A DNA stretch of 64,000 nt from Umezawaea tangerina (GTDB lineage: Bacteria > Actinomycetota > Actinomycetes > Mycobacteriales > Pseudonocardiaceae): the NCBI RefSeq assembly GCF_003002815.1, contig NZ_PVTF01000003.1:124001-188000 (forward strand). The letters run 5' to 3'. The notes below the pieces were generated by a model, which worked only from the letters and a program-made list of their open reading frames with translations, was not told where the DNA came from and made no database searches. Made by a program: the position numbers and the translations under genes. This document shows, piece after piece, positions 36,098 to 44,247 of this stretch (position 1 is the first letter of the stretch; each line of letters begins with the position of its first letter).

Positions 36098-37552
36098 GTG
36101 ACTGGTCGTTACGAGGAGCCTGAGCCGCGGCACAGCGTGTCATGGCAGCCGTCCACCGGCGCGGAAGGCCACAAGAACCAACCCAACCCGTCGCAGTCCG
36201 GGCAGCACCCGGTCGACCCGGCTGCCTCGCAGCAGGCGGGCGGCGGCCAGTCCGGCTCCTACCCCGTCGGCGGCGGTCCCTCGGGCGCCTACCAGGTCGG
36301 GGGCGGGCCCTCCGGTTCGCACCAGGTCGGTGGCGGGCAGTCGGGGCAGCACAGCGTGGGAGGCGGTCAGTCCGGCCAGCACCACGTCGGCGGCGGTCAG
36401 TCCGGCCAGCACCCGGTGCCCGGCGCGCAGTCCGGCCGCTACCCCGTGAGCGGCAACCCGTCCGGCCCGTACCAGGTCAGCGGCGCCCCCTCCGGTCCGT
36501 ACAACGTCGGCGGCGGGCCGTCCGGCGCGCACTACGTGGACCAGGGCCAGCAGCAGCCGCAGTATCAGGGGCAGGGCGCGTTCCCGAACAACTTCCCCCA
36601 GTCGCTGCCGCAGCAGCAGGTGCAGCAGCAGCCGATGACCGCGCACGACATGTCGTCGCAGCGGCTCATCAAGCAGGAGAAGCGGCCCCCGGCCACCGGG
36701 TGGCGCAAGACCCTGCACACCATGACCGGCGGCCTGGTCAACATGGGCGAGAGCCCGGCCGACGTCCGCCGCCGCGAGCTGATCACGCGGATCAACCAGC
36801 CGCTGCGCGGGTGCTACAAGATCGCGATGCTCAGCCTCAAGGGCGGCGTCGGCAAGACCACGACCACGGCGTCGCTCGGGTCCACGTTCTCGTCGCTGCG
36901 CGGCGACCGGGTCATCGCGGTCGACGCGAACCCCGACCGCGGCACGCTGGCGCTGAAGGTGCCCCGCGAGACGACCGCGACCGTGCGACACCTGCTCCGC
37001 GATGTGTCGAGGATCACCAAGTACAGCGATGTGCGGGCCTACACGTCGCAGAGCCCCAGCAGGCTGGAGGTCCTCGCCAGCGAGCAGGACCCGGCCGTGT
37101 CCGAGGCGTTCAGCGACCAGGACTACCTGCGCACGGTGGCGCTGCTGGAGCACTTCTACAACATCCTGCTCACCGACTGCGGCACCGGCCTCATGCACTC
37201 GGCCATGAAGGGCGTGCTCGACCAGGCGGACTCGCTGGTGCTCGTGTCGTCCGGTTCGGTCGACGGCGCGCAGACCTCGGCGGCCACCCTCGACTGGTTG
37301 GACGCGCACGGCTACCGCGAACTGGTGGCCAGGTCGATCGCGGTCATCAACTCGGTCCGGCCGGGCTCCGGGAAGGTCGACCTCGACCGGCTCGCGGCGC
37401 ACTTCGCGTCCCGCTGCCGGTCCGTCGTCATGATCCCGTTCGACCCCCACCTGGAGGAGGGGGCCGAAATCGAGCTCGACAAACTGGAGCCGGCCACCCG
37501 GCTCGCGCTGCTGGAGCTCGCCGCCACCGTGGCGGACGACTTCCCCAGCTAG
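36098..37552 (+). CDS. ParA/MinD-like ATPase with decapeptide-repeat N-terminus
   Basis: A 484-residue protein. GTG 36098 follows GGGGAGG by 9 bases. Residues about 48-147 are ten exact-length 10-residue repeats of the form GGGxSGxxxV (36239-36538, 30 bases each). A Gln-rich linker follows. The ATPase begins near residue 243 with the deviant Walker A LKGGVGKTTTTASLG (Lys248 and Lys253), then VIAVDANPDRGTL and ILLTDCGTGLMHSAM. ParA/MinD proteins dimerise on ATP and position cargo. Actinobacterial relatives with Pro/Gln/Gly-rich heads include Rv0530 by position and EspI-type proteins. Cargo unknown. Confidence 0.88.
   Translation: MTGRYEEPEPRHSVSWQPSTGAEGHKNQPNPSQSGQHPVDPAASQQAGGGQSGSYPVGGGPSGAYQVGGGPSGSHQVGGGQSGQHSVGGGQSGQHHVGGGQSGQHPVPGAQSGRYPVSGNPSGPYQVSGAPSGPYNVGGGPSGAHYVDQGQQQPQYQGQGAFPNNFPQSLPQQQVQQQPMTAHDMSSQRLIKQEKRPPATGWRKTLHTMTGGLVNMGESPADVRRRELITRINQPLRGCYKIAMLSLKGGVGKTTTTASLGSTFSSLRGDRVIAVDANPDRGTLALKVPRETTATVRHLLRDVSRITKYSDVRAYTSQSPSRLEVLASEQDPAVSEAFSDQDYLRTVALLEHFYNILLTDCGTGLMHSAMKGVLDQADSLVLVSSGSVDGAQTSAATLDWLDAHGYRELVARSIAVINSVRPGSGKVDLDRLAAHFASRCRSVVMIPFDPHLEEGAEIELDKLEPATRLALLELAATVADDFPS
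36239..36538 (+). repeat. ten 30-base tandem repeats within the ParA-like gene
   Basis: The stretch encodes ten consecutive GGGxSGxxxV decapeptides without any length change (SYPV, AYQV, SHQV, QHSV, QHHV, QHPV, RYPV, PYQV, PYNV, AHYV endings). The first core positions vary late in the array (PGAQSG, SGNPSG, SGAPSG). Recombination could change copy number between strains. Confidence 0.92.
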
Positions 37553-37563
37553 CCACCTCCTGT

Positions 37564-37609
37564 ACGAGCGTGGGCCCGTGGCGAGATCTCGCCACGGGCC
37601 CACGCTCGT
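37564..37609. terminator. 46-base perfect palindrome, bidirectional terminator
   Basis: 23 bases (37564-37586, beginning ACGAGCGTGGGCCCG) are exactly complementary to 37587-37609 with no unpaired centre. It starts 12 bases after the ParA-like stop and ends 3 bases before the convergent small gene's stop at 37612. This is one of the longest perfect palindromes in the window. Confidence 0.85.
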
Positions 37610-37611
37610 GT

Positions 37612-37797
37612 TCAGGAGTCTTTGCCCTCTTCAGGGCGGCGTTTCGTCTGCTCGCCGAGCTTCCGGAGGAAGTCCGGGTCGTCGTCGGGCGCGATGACCC
37701 GACCACGTGGAGCGGTTTCGAGCCTGCCCGGCCCGAAAGCCTTCCAGAGCAGCATGAACACGGTGAGCGCACCGATCGCCGCGAGCACGTACAGCAT
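37612..37797 (-). CDS. small single-helix membrane protein
   Basis: A 61-residue protein. The ATG at 37797 follows AAGGAGGTG by about 6 bases on the minus strand, which favours it over a start 7 codons upstream. An N-terminal membrane helix (MLYVLAAIGALTVFMLLWKAFG) is followed by a charged cytoplasmic tail (APDDDPDFLRKLGEQTKRRPEEGKDS). Family not recognised. Convergent with the ParA-like gene. Confidence 0.75.
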   Translation of the reverse strand: MLYVLAAIGALTVFMLLWKAFGPGRLETAPRGRVIAPDDDPDFLRKLGEQTKRRPEEGKDS

Positions 37798-37855
37798 GGT
37801 CGCCACCTCCTTTGTCACGACATTACCCGTGACTAGGAGTACGTACGGGACCCGT

Positions 37856-38086
37856 TCAGTGGCGCACCGGTTCGGTAGCTTCGGTGGTGAGCTCGGAGAG
37901 CAGCGCCTGGACTTCGGATTCCCGGAACCGGCGGTGACCGCCGGGGGTGCGGATCGAACCGATCCGACCGGCGGTGGCCCAGCGGGTCACCGTCTTCGGG
38001 TCGACGCGGAACAGGTTGGCGACTTCACCAGGGGTGAGCAGCCGCTCCGGGCCGTTTTGACGACTTACCTGCATGGACGCGGTCAC
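37856..38086 (-). CDS. bldC: BldC-family developmental regulator
   Basis: A 76-residue MerR-like DNA-binding protein. GTG 38086 is preserved by GAGGA 5 bases upstream and gives an N-terminus starting TAS, like the Streptomyces protein; ATG 38074 is the alternative. The domain LLTPGEVANLFRVDPKTVTRWATAGRIGSIRTPGGHRRFRESEVQALL is nearly identical in pattern to Streptomyces BldC, which binds tandem direct repeats and delays development. The divergent neighbour is an Lrp/AsnC regulator. Confidence 0.93.
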   Translation of the reverse strand: MTASMQVSRQNGPERLLTPGEVANLFRVDPKTVTRWATAGRIGSIRTPGGHRRFRESEVQALLSELTTEATEPVRH

Positions 38087-38231
38087 GATCGTCCTCCTCG
38101 GATCAGACTTACCGGTCGCATCCTGGCATCTCACCCGTCAGGTACTCGAACACTTGGCTGATGGTAAAGAGGGAGTAAGGGACGAAGTTCGCGGTTCGGA
38201 CATCGCGCGGGTTGGGCTTAGGCTTCACGAG

Positions 38232-38708
38232 GTGGACGCCCTAGATCGACAAATCATCGCCGCGCTGCGCGAGAACGGCCGGGCCACCTACGCCGACCTA
38301 GGCCGCAAGGTCGGCCTCTCCGCCTCGGCCGTGCACGAGCGCGTCGGCAAGCTGGAGACCACCGGGGTGATCGTCGGCTACCACGCCGTCGTCGACCCCA
38401 GCGCCGTCGGCCTCGGCGTCACCGCCCTGATCGGCATCCACCCGACCGACACCGCGGACGACGACGACGTGGCGCTCGCGCTCGCCCAGCTCATCGAGGT
38501 CGAGTCCTGCTACCGCGTCGCGGGCGACGAGTCGTTCATCGTCAAGGTGCGCGTGGCGACCGTCGACGACCTCGAACGCGCCCTCGGCAGGCTTCGCCGC
38601 ATCCACGGCGTCGCCCGCACCCGCACCACCGTCGTCCTGTCCACCAGGTTCGAGGGCCGGCCCAACACCTCGGACGCGGCGTTCGAACAGCCCGACCCCA
38701 CCGCGTAG
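38232..38708 (+). CDS. Lrp/AsnC family transcriptional regulator
   Basis: A 158-residue regulator. GTG 38232 sets the N-terminus at DALDRQIIAALRENGRATYADLGRKVGLSASAVHERVGKLETTGVI, the AsnC HTH. The C-terminal RAM/ligand domain includes GVTALIGIHPT, CYRVAGDESFIVKVRVATVDDLERAL and ARTRTTVVLST. It probably responds to an amino acid and forms an octamer. It is divergent from bldC with 145 bases between, so both may share regulation. Confidence 0.92.
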   Translation: MDALDRQIIAALRENGRATYADLGRKVGLSASAVHERVGKLETTGVIVGYHAVVDPSAVGLGVTALIGIHPTDTADDDDVALALAQLIEVESCYRVAGDESFIVKVRVATVDDLERALGRLRRIHGVARTRTTVVLSTRFEGRPNTSDAAFEQPDPTA

Positions 38709-38719
38709 CCTGAGCAATC

Positions 38720-38983
38720 GTGCACCTGGGACGCGATGTGACGCTCTACGTACTGGCACGACTCGGCATGGTGGCCGCCACCACGGCCCTCCTCATGCTC
38801 GTCCACGTCCCCCTGCTCGTCGCACTCGCCGTCGGCATCGTCGTCGCCCTACCCCTGTCGCTGTTCGTGTTCAAGGGGATGCGCACCCGCGTGGCCGAAG
38901 GCCTCAACCACCGCGCCGCTCTCCGCCGCACCGAACGCGACCGCCTCCGCGCCCAACTCCGCGGCGAATCTCCCGCCGTCTGA
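38720..38983 (+). CDS. DUF4229 small membrane protein
   Basis: An 87-residue protein starting at GTG 38720, 11 bases after the AsnC-type gene. Two hydrophobic segments (TLYVLARLGMVAATTALLMLVHVPLLVALAVGIVVALPLSLFVFKGM) precede a basic tail (RTRVAEGLNHRAALRRTERDRLRAQL). This matches actinobacterial DUF4229 proteins found in the same neighbourhood. Function unknown. Confidence 0.85.
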   Translation: MHLGRDVTLYVLARLGMVAATTALLMLVHVPLLVALAVGIVVALPLSLFVFKGMRTRVAEGLNHRAALRRTERDRLRAQLRGESPAV

Positions 38984-39210
38984 CACTTGCGGGTCCCGCG
39001 CCCGGACACCCTTGCCTGGGTGCCAGGGCTCGCCGAGTTCGTCGCACTGCGTCGATTAGTGCGCCCTTGCGAGAACATTGTTCTTGCCACTTCCTCGCGA
39101 CAACTCTTCGGAATCCATTTTTTGCGGTTTGCTGGCCACCCTCATTCCTCTTTCCGGGTGAACTTCGCCCCGCTTTCGCGGAATCGACCGCCGCGTCGCC
39201 CCTAAGGGGC
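38984..39210. other. AT-richer gap before the sigma/OmpA cassette
   Basis: This 227-base gap has markedly lower GC than its surroundings (for example TCGGAATCCATTTTTTGCGG near 39110). No reliable gene was recognised. GCCCC (39198-39202) and GGGGC (39206-39210) form a 3-base-loop hairpin ending just before ATG 39211, which would hide the only ribosome-site-like sequence, AAGGGG. Confidence 0.5.
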
Positions 39211-39396
39211 ATGAGTTTGAGAAGCGGTGACAAGGCCGGCGGACGTGAAGGTGTCCCCACGCTGGTGAATGCGGTTCTTGTCGGTGCGGGCACGCTGTAC
39301 GTCCTCACCGGTTCCCTTGTGCTGACCATCATCGTCACCCTGCTCGCAGTGTGCTTGGCCGTGGTGGCGATGGTGCAGCGCGGAAAGGAGCTGTGA
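39211..39396 (+). CDS. small membrane protein upstream of sigma factor
   Basis: A 61-residue protein from ATG 39211. It has two hydrophobic stretches (TLVNAVLVGAGTLYVLTGSLVLTIIVTLLAVCLAVVAMV) and a short basic end (QRGKEL). The sigma-factor gene begins 4 bases after its stop, so the two are probably co-translated. No family recognised; it may be a hairpin-type double-pass protein. Confidence 0.65.
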   Translation: MSLRSGDKAGGREGVPTLVNAVLVGAGTLYVLTGSLVLTIIVTLLAVCLAVVAMVQRGKEL

Positions 39397-39400
39397 CGCG

Positions 39401-39988
39401 ATGGTGCTGTCGGTCGGTGTCAGTACCGCGGGCAGTCGTGATCCCGAGCCGCGGAGGCGACGCACGATTGCGGAATACGATCGTCGTACCGAGCGCGAGT
39501 ACGAGAAATTCGATCGTGCCGAACGCGCTGCGCTGCTGGCCTACCTGCTCTACCAGGGGTTCGCGCAGCACATCGCGGAAGAATCGGTGAACGACGCCAT
39601 GCTCGAGGTGTACGCCAATTGGCTCGACGTGAAATCCCCGCGCGCCTGGATTCGCACGGTGGCGAGGAGGGTCGCCGTGAGGAAGGCGAAGGCCGACCGG
39701 CGGAGCCTGCTGGACAGGTTCAAGTACCACCGCCCTCCCGACGTCCTGGCTGAGGATGTCGTCCTCAGCCGCATCCTCGATCTGGACAGCGATCTCGTGG
39801 ACGCCATCAGGCGGCTTCCGGTCCAGTGCAGGTCCGTGTTCATCCTGCACGTCGACGACTTCTCCGTCCGGGAGATCGCTGAGGTGGAGGGAATTCCGGA
39901 GAGGACTGCGTACGAGCGTTTGCGCGTAGCTCGGAAGATGCTGCGCGCCTGGGTCGAGGAGTCGCTCAAGAATGAGGAGGGAAAATGA
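39401..39988 (+). CDS. ECF-like sigma-70 family RNA polymerase sigma factor
   Basis: A 195-residue protein. Region 2 appears as AEESVNDAMLEVYANWLDVKSPRAWIRTVARRVAVRKAKADRR and region 4 as LVDAIRRLPVQCRSVFILHVDDFSVREIAEVEGIPERTAYERLRVARKMLRAWVEE. The N-terminal 60 residues are unusually charged (RRRRTIAEYDRRTEREYEKFDRAER). Region 2.1 is divergent, so target promoters cannot be inferred. The downstream membrane/OmpA gene overlaps its stop (ATGA), as anti-sigma genes commonly do. Confidence 0.85.
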   Translation: MVLSVGVSTAGSRDPEPRRRRTIAEYDRRTEREYEKFDRAERAALLAYLLYQGFAQHIAEESVNDAMLEVYANWLDVKSPRAWIRTVARRVAVRKAKADRRSLLDRFKYHRPPDVLAEDVVLSRILDLDSDLVDAIRRLPVQCRSVFILHVDDFSVREIAEVEGIPERTAYERLRVARKMLRAWVEESLKNEEGK

Positions 39989-40770
39989 CCGAGGATGAAT
40001 TCGACGAGGTCGTGAAGAAACGTCATCGCAACTTCGTTTCGGACCTGGACGTGGCCATTCGGGCTCCGTTCGACCCAGTGGCCGTCCCCGCTGCCCGTTC
40101 GGCTGAACACGACGTGATCCCCCGAGCGCGCACGAAGGTCGTTGCTGGTCGGCAGGCCCGCGCACGGTTCAAGACAGCGGCCGCGCTCGCCGGGCTCGTG
40201 CCCGCGCTGGTCGTCGTGCTGCTCTCCCAGGTTTCCCTGGTGCCGCTCGCCGAGCGGTCGATCGACTGCGTCGCCCCCCGCTGCCCGGTGTCCTCCACGT
40301 CCAGCCTGGTGGTGTCGACGCCGTCGAGCGCCACCCGGAGCCTGGCCCCGGTGAACGGCGCGCCGCCGGTGGCCATCCCGCGCCTGGCGAGGGCCGACGG
40401 GACGGAGATGACGCCCACACCGCTGAAGACCCCCCGGAGAATCGTCCACACCGTCAACTTCACAGCAGATTCAGTCGTACCGGTCGAGGGGATCGACGAG
40501 GTGCTGGCCGAGGTCGCGCGCGAGGCCAGTCCAGGGTCGGAGATCTCCATCGTGGGGCACACGGCCCGGAGTGGTGGGCGGCAGGGTGCGTACCTGTTGA
40601 GCCTCCGGCGCGCCGAGTTCGTCCGTGATCGGCTGGTCGTCCTGATGGAGGACCACGGGGAACTGCTGGTGACGGGTGTGGGCTACGACGACGTGGTCGA
40701 GCCGGGAACGGGAGTCAACCCGCTCGACCGCAGAGTGCAGCTCATGTTCGACTCGTTCTCCAGCCAGTAG
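39985..40770 (+). CDS. single-pass membrane protein with C-terminal OmpA-like domain, possible anti-sigma/sensor
   Basis: A 261-residue protein. The N-terminal 65 residues are cytoplasmic (TEDEFDEVVKKRHRNFVSDLDVAI), one helix follows (TAAALAGLVPALVVVLLSQVSLVPL), then a Ser/Thr/Pro linker and an OmpA-like domain from about residue 150: VNFTADSVVPVEGIDEVLAEV, ISIVGHTARSGGR, LLSLRRAEFVRDRLVVLM and NPLDRRVQLMF. The motif LSxxRAxxVxxxL and final RRVQL are family hallmarks; GHTD is here GHTA, so one peptidoglycan contact may be lost. OmpA-like domains bind peptidoglycan. Coupling to a sigma gene suggests cell-wall sensing, by inference. Confidence 0.78.
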   Translation: MTEDEFDEVVKKRHRNFVSDLDVAIRAPFDPVAVPAARSAEHDVIPRARTKVVAGRQARARFKTAAALAGLVPALVVVLLSQVSLVPLAERSIDCVAPRCPVSSTSSLVVSTPSSATRSLAPVNGAPPVAIPRLARADGTEMTPTPLKTPRRIVHTVNFTADSVVPVEGIDEVLAEVAREASPGSEISIVGHTARSGGRQGAYLLSLRRAEFVRDRLVVLMEDHGELLVTGVGYDDVVEPGTGVNPLDRRVQLMFDSFSSQ

Positions 40771-40775
40771 CCGAA

Positions 40776-40799
40776 GGCCCCCGCCGCGAGGCGGGGGCC
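40776..40799. terminator. bidirectional terminator
   Basis: GGCCCCCGCC (40776-40785) pairs with GGCGGGGGCC (40790-40799) around GCGA. It lies between the convergent OmpA-like and ADP-ribosylglycohydrolase genes. Confidence 0.85.
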
Positions 40800-40813
40800 G
40801 GGTCAGCGGACTC

Positions 40814-41788
40814 CTAGCCGAACGTCGCCGACACCTCGTCCGCCGACCGGTGCAGCACGTGGGCCATCTCCACGCCTTCCAGCCAGTGCTCGGGGATCGC
40901 CTCGACGCCGTGGTAGGCGCCCAGGATGTTCCCGCAGATGGACCCGGTCGAGTCGCTGTCGCCGGAGATGTTGACCGCCAGCAGCAGCCCGTCGGCCAGC
41001 GACTCGGCGGCCAGCGCCGCGTACAGGCCGATGCCCATGGCCTCCTCGCCGACCCAGCCGCCGCCGAACAGCGTCTCGATCAGCTCCGGGGTGGGTCGTT
41101 TGCCGCGGCTGCTGAGCTGCACGGCCAGGTCGAGCAGTTCCAGCTGCTCCTCGTGCTCGTCCCACCGGATGAGCTCGCCGCGCGCCTCGGCGGTGGCGTC
41201 GAGCAGGGACGCGCCCGCCAGCAGCTGCTGCACGATCACGGCGAGCACCCCGGCGGACAGGAAGCCGCTGGGGTGGCCGTGGGTGATGGCGGCGGTGCCC
41301 GCGGCCAGGGCGAACACCTCGTCGATGTCCTCGGACCACAGGGCGGCGGGGGCGGCGCGCATGACGCCGCCGCAGCCCTTGGAGTTGTTGATGTGGTCGC
41401 TCGTGGTGCCGAAGTGGCCGTCGTACAGGGCGCTCAGGCACGTGGTGCCGGGCGCGCGCTGGGAGTACATGCCCGGCTCGTCGAGCAGCCACCCCTCCGG
41501 CTTGACGGCCGGTCCGCCCTGGGTGTGCAGCCAGCGGGCGTAGGCGGCGCGGACGTCCCAGAGGGGGTCGGTGCCGTGCTTGCGGGCCAGCACGAGGCCT
41601 TCGAGGGTGAACAGCGTCATCTGGGTGTCGTCGGTGATGGCGCCGACCTTGCCGTAGGCGTGGGCGAAGTCGGTGAGGCCGTCCGGGCCGAAGCGGGCGC
41701 GGATGGCGTCCATGTGCTCGAACTCGATGGCGCCACCCAGGGCGTCGCCGATCGCGCCCGCCAGTAGTGACCCGCGAAACTTGTCCAC
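40814..41788 (-). CDS. ADP-ribosylglycohydrolase family protein (DraG-like)
   Basis: A 324-residue enzyme starting at GTG 41788. Metal-binding signatures are present: [67 protein letters not shown] and [19 protein letters not shown]. The family removes ADP-ribose from proteins, nucleic acids or small molecules using two Mg ions. The target is unknown. It is divergent from the PLP enzyme gene with only 33 bases between start codons. Confidence 0.93.
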   Translation of the reverse strand: MDKFRGSLLAGAIGDALGGAIEFEHMDAIRARFGPDGLTDFAHAYGKVGAITDDTQMTLFTLEGLVLARKHGTDPLWDVRAAYARWLHTQGGPAVKPEGWLLDEPGMYSQRAPGTTCLSALYDGHFGTTSDHINNSKGCGGVMRAAPAALWSEDIDEVFALAAGTAAITHGHPSGFLSAGVLAVIVQQLLAGASLLDATAEARGELIRWDEHEEQLELLDLAVQLSSRGKRPTPELIETLFGGGWVGEEAMGIGLYAALAAESLADGLLLAVNISGDSDSTGSICGNILGAYHGVEAIPEHWLEGVEMAHVLHRSADEVSATFG

Positions 41789-41821
41789 GGCAGAACAGTG
41801 TCCTCGAAGTTATCGTGCGCC

Positions 41822-42913
41822 GTGACCATTTCCCTTGACCGATGTTGCGGCCGCACCAGGGACTGGGTCCGTGAGGCGGTCAGGATCATCGAGGCCGACG
41901 CGAACCGCAGTGCCGACACCCACCTCCTGCACTTCCCGCTCCCCCTGGAGTGGGGGATCGACCTGTACCTGAAGGACGAGTCCACCCACCCGACCGGGTC
42001 GCTCAAGCACCGCCTCGCGCGGTCGCTGTTCCTCTACGCCATCTGCAACGGGTGGGTCGTCGGCGGCACGCCGGTCATCGAGGCCTCGTCGGGCTCCACG
42101 GCCGTGTCCGAGGCGTACTTCGCCCGCCTGCTCGGCCTGCCGTTCATCGCGGTCATGCCCCGCTCCACCAGCCCCGAGAAGATCGCGCTGATCGAGCGCC
42201 AGGACGGCCGCTGCCACTTCGTGGACGAGCCGGGCGCCATCTACGACGAGTCGCGCCGCCTCGCCGCCGAGCTGGACGGCCACTACATGGACCAGTTCAC
42301 GCACGCCGAGCGCGCCACGGACTGGCGGGGCAACAACAACATCGCCGAGTCGATCTTCCAGCAGATGGAGCTGGAGGCGACGCCGGAACCGGACTGGGTC
42401 GTGGTCGGCGCGGGCACCGGCGGCACCAGCGCCACGATCGGCCGGTACATCCACTACCGCAGGCTGAGGACCCGCCTGGCCGTGGTGGACCCGGAGCACT
42501 CGGTGTTCTTCGACGCGTGGCGCGACAGCGACCCGACGATGACCGGCACCCGCGGGTCCCGCATCGAGGGCATCGGGCGGCCGCGCGTGGAGCCGTCGTT
42601 CGTCGGGCAGGTCATCGACCGGATGTTCAAGGTGCCCGACGCCGCGTCGATCGCCGTCATCCGCCACGTCGAGGGCGTCCTCGGCCGCCGCGTCGGCGGG
42701 TCGACCGGCACGAACCTGTGGGGCGCGTTCCAGATCATCGCCGAGATGCGGGCGTCGCGGGTGCGCGGCAGCGTCGTGACGCTGCTCTGCGACGGCGGCG
42801 AGCGGTACGCGAACACCTACTACGACGACGACTGGGTGCGGGCCCAGGACATGGACCTCGTGCCGCACCTGGAACGGCTGACGAGGTTCCGCACCACCGG
42901 CTCCTGGTCGTAG
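41822..42913 (+). CDS. PLP-dependent cysteine synthase-fold enzyme (Cds1-like)
   Basis: A 363-residue fold-type II PLP enzyme. GTG 41822 is chosen to clear the divergent gene; GTG 41798 is an in-frame alternative. PLP lysine: [18 protein letters not shown]; phosphate/substrate loops: [21 protein letters not shown] and [17 protein letters not shown]. Mycobacterial relatives (Rv3684) are L-cysteine desulfhydrases (Cds1) giving sulfide, pyruvate and ammonia, rather than cysteine synthases. That activity is the likeliest here; D-cysteine or serine substrates are possible. A hairpin follows the stop. Confidence 0.85.
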   Translation: MTISLDRCCGRTRDWVREAVRIIEADANRSADTHLLHFPLPLEWGIDLYLKDESTHPTGSLKHRLARSLFLYAICNGWVVGGTPVIEASSGSTAVSEAYFARLLGLPFIAVMPRSTSPEKIALIERQDGRCHFVDEPGAIYDESRRLAAELDGHYMDQFTHAERATDWRGNNNIAESIFQQMELEATPEPDWVVVGAGTGGTSATIGRYIHYRRLRTRLAVVDPEHSVFFDAWRDSDPTMTGTRGSRIEGIGRPRVEPSFVGQVIDRMFKVPDAASIAVIRHVEGVLGRRVGGSTGTNLWGAFQIIAEMRASRVRGSVVTLLCDGGERYANTYYDDDWVRAQDMDLVPHLERLTRFRTTGSWS

Positions 42914-42923
42914 GGAACGGGAC

Positions 42924-42952
42924 GGACACCTGCTGCGTCGCAGCAGGTGTCC
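42924..42952 (+). terminator. hairpin after the PLP enzyme gene
   Basis: GGACACCTGCTG (42924-42935) pairs perfectly with CAGCAGGTGTCC (42941-42952) around CGTCG. It begins 11 bases after the stop and ends shortly before the next gene's ribosome site, so it may terminate or attenuate. Confidence 0.7.
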
Positions 42953-42971
42953 AGGCGGAGGGAGTGGCTCG

Positions 42972-43373
42972 GTGAGTTCGTGGCGGACCGCGGAGGTGCT
43001 GGCGGCTGAGGACGTCCTGGCCAGGTCGATCGCGGACGCCGAGAAGTCCATGCGGGCCGCCGAGAAGCTGCGCGGGGGTGGTCGCGAGCCGTCCGCCGAC
43101 GACATCCGCCGGGTCATCGCGTTCGCCAAGTCACCGGCGGCGTCGATGGCGCTGCAGGCGTTGCAGCGGCGGATCGCCGGAGGTCACCTCAGCTGGCGGC
43201 AGGTCCTCGGCGGCGAGGCCGGGCACGACCCCGGCGTGCGGGCCGCGCTCGACGCCGACCGCGAGAACCTGGCCGCGCTGTGCCGGGGCGAGGCCCCCGC
43301 GCCGCCGAAGCCCGTGCGCCGCCGTGACGACGACGAGGACAACCAGGTCGCCATCACCGAGGACGCCTGGTAG
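42972..43373 (+). CDS. small hypothetical protein
   Basis: A 133-residue soluble protein starting at GTG 42972, preceded by GGAGGGAG. It is helical and charged (LAAEDVLARSIADAEKSMRAAEKLRGG, DDIRRVIAFAKSPAASMALQALQRR, WRQVLGGEAGHDPGVRAALDADRENLAALCRG) with an acidic tail. No family recognised; it resembles other small helical actinobacterial hypotheticals. It converges on menA with 1 base between stops. Confidence 0.72.
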   Translation: MSSWRTAEVLAAEDVLARSIADAEKSMRAAEKLRGGGREPSADDIRRVIAFAKSPAASMALQALQRRIAGGHLSWRQVLGGEAGHDPGVRAALDADRENLAALCRGEAPAPPKPVRRRDDDEDNQVAITEDAW

Positions 43374-43374
43374 G

Positions 43375-44247
43375 TCAGCTCAGCATCAGGGTGCCGCCGA
43401 CGGCGACCGCCCACAGCAGCATCGCCAGGCCGGTGTCGCGCAGCACCGGGATCAGCTGCAACCCCGTCTTGCCCTGCACGACCCGCCGCGCGCCCAGCGC
43501 CGCCAGCGGCAGCGCGAGCAGACCCAGCAGCGCCAGCGGCACCCGGACGCCGATCACCAGCGTGATCAGGAACGGCGCCACCACCAGCGCCAGGTACAGC
43601 CTGCGGGTGTCCTTGTCGCCGAGCAGCACCGCGAGCGTCCGCTTGCCCGCCTGCGTGTCCGTGGGGATGTCCCGCAGGTTGTTCGCCACCAGCACCGCCG
43701 TCGAGAAGCACCCGACCGCCACCGCCGCCCCGATGCCGATGCCGGTCACCTCGCCGGTCTGCACGAACAGCGTCCCCAGCACCCCCATGGGCCCGAAGAA
43801 CAGGAACACGGCGACCTCGCCGAACCCCGAGTACCCGTACGGCTTCGACCCACCGGTGTAGAACCACGCGCCCGCGATGCACAGCACCCCGAACGCCAGC
43901 AGCCACCAGTACCCCGACATCGCGATCAGCACCAGCCCGGCCACCGCCGCCACGCCGAACGCCGCGAACGCCGCGTTCCGCACCGCCGTCGGATCAGCCG
44001 CCCCCGACCCCACCAGCCGGAACGGCCCGACCCGGTTGTCGTCCGTCCCCCGGATCCCGTCGGAGTAGTCGTTCGCGAAGTTCACCCCCACCTGCAACGC
44101 GACCGACACCAGCAGCGCGAGCAACGCCATCGGCAGCGAGAACCCGTCGATGTTCTGCGCCGCGCCCGCGCCCACCAGCACGGGGGCGATCGAGTTGGGC
44201 AGCGTACGAGGACGCGTGCCCTCGACCCACTGGGTGACTGTGGCCAT
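43375..44247 (-). CDS. menA: 1,4-dihydroxy-2-naphthoate polyprenyltransferase
   Basis: A 290-residue UbiA-family membrane enzyme that prenylates dihydroxynaphthoate to demethylmenaquinol. ATG 44247 is chosen because ATVTQWVEGTRPRTLPNSIAPVLVGAG matches the mycobacterial N-terminus; ATG 44256 would add 3 residues. The Asp-rich prenyl diphosphate motif is VNFANDYSDGIRGTDDNRVGP, and the second is NLRDIPTDTQAGKRTLAVLLGD. Eight or nine helices. Equivalent to Rv0534c. Confidence 0.96.
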   Translation of the reverse strand: MATVTQWVEGTRPRTLPNSIAPVLVGAGAAQNIDGFSLPMALLALLVSVALQVGVNFANDYSDGIRGTDDNRVGPFRLVGSGAADPTAVRNAAFAAFGVAAVAGLVLIAMSGYWWLLAFGVLCIAGAWFYTGGSKPYGYSGFGEVAVFLFFGPMGVLGTLFVQTGEVTGIGIGAAVAVGCFSTAVLVANNLRDIPTDTQAGKRTLAVLLGDKDTRRLYLALVVAPFLITLVIGVRVPLALLGLLALPLAALGARRVVQGKTGLQLIPVLRDTGLAMLLWAVAVGGTLMLS

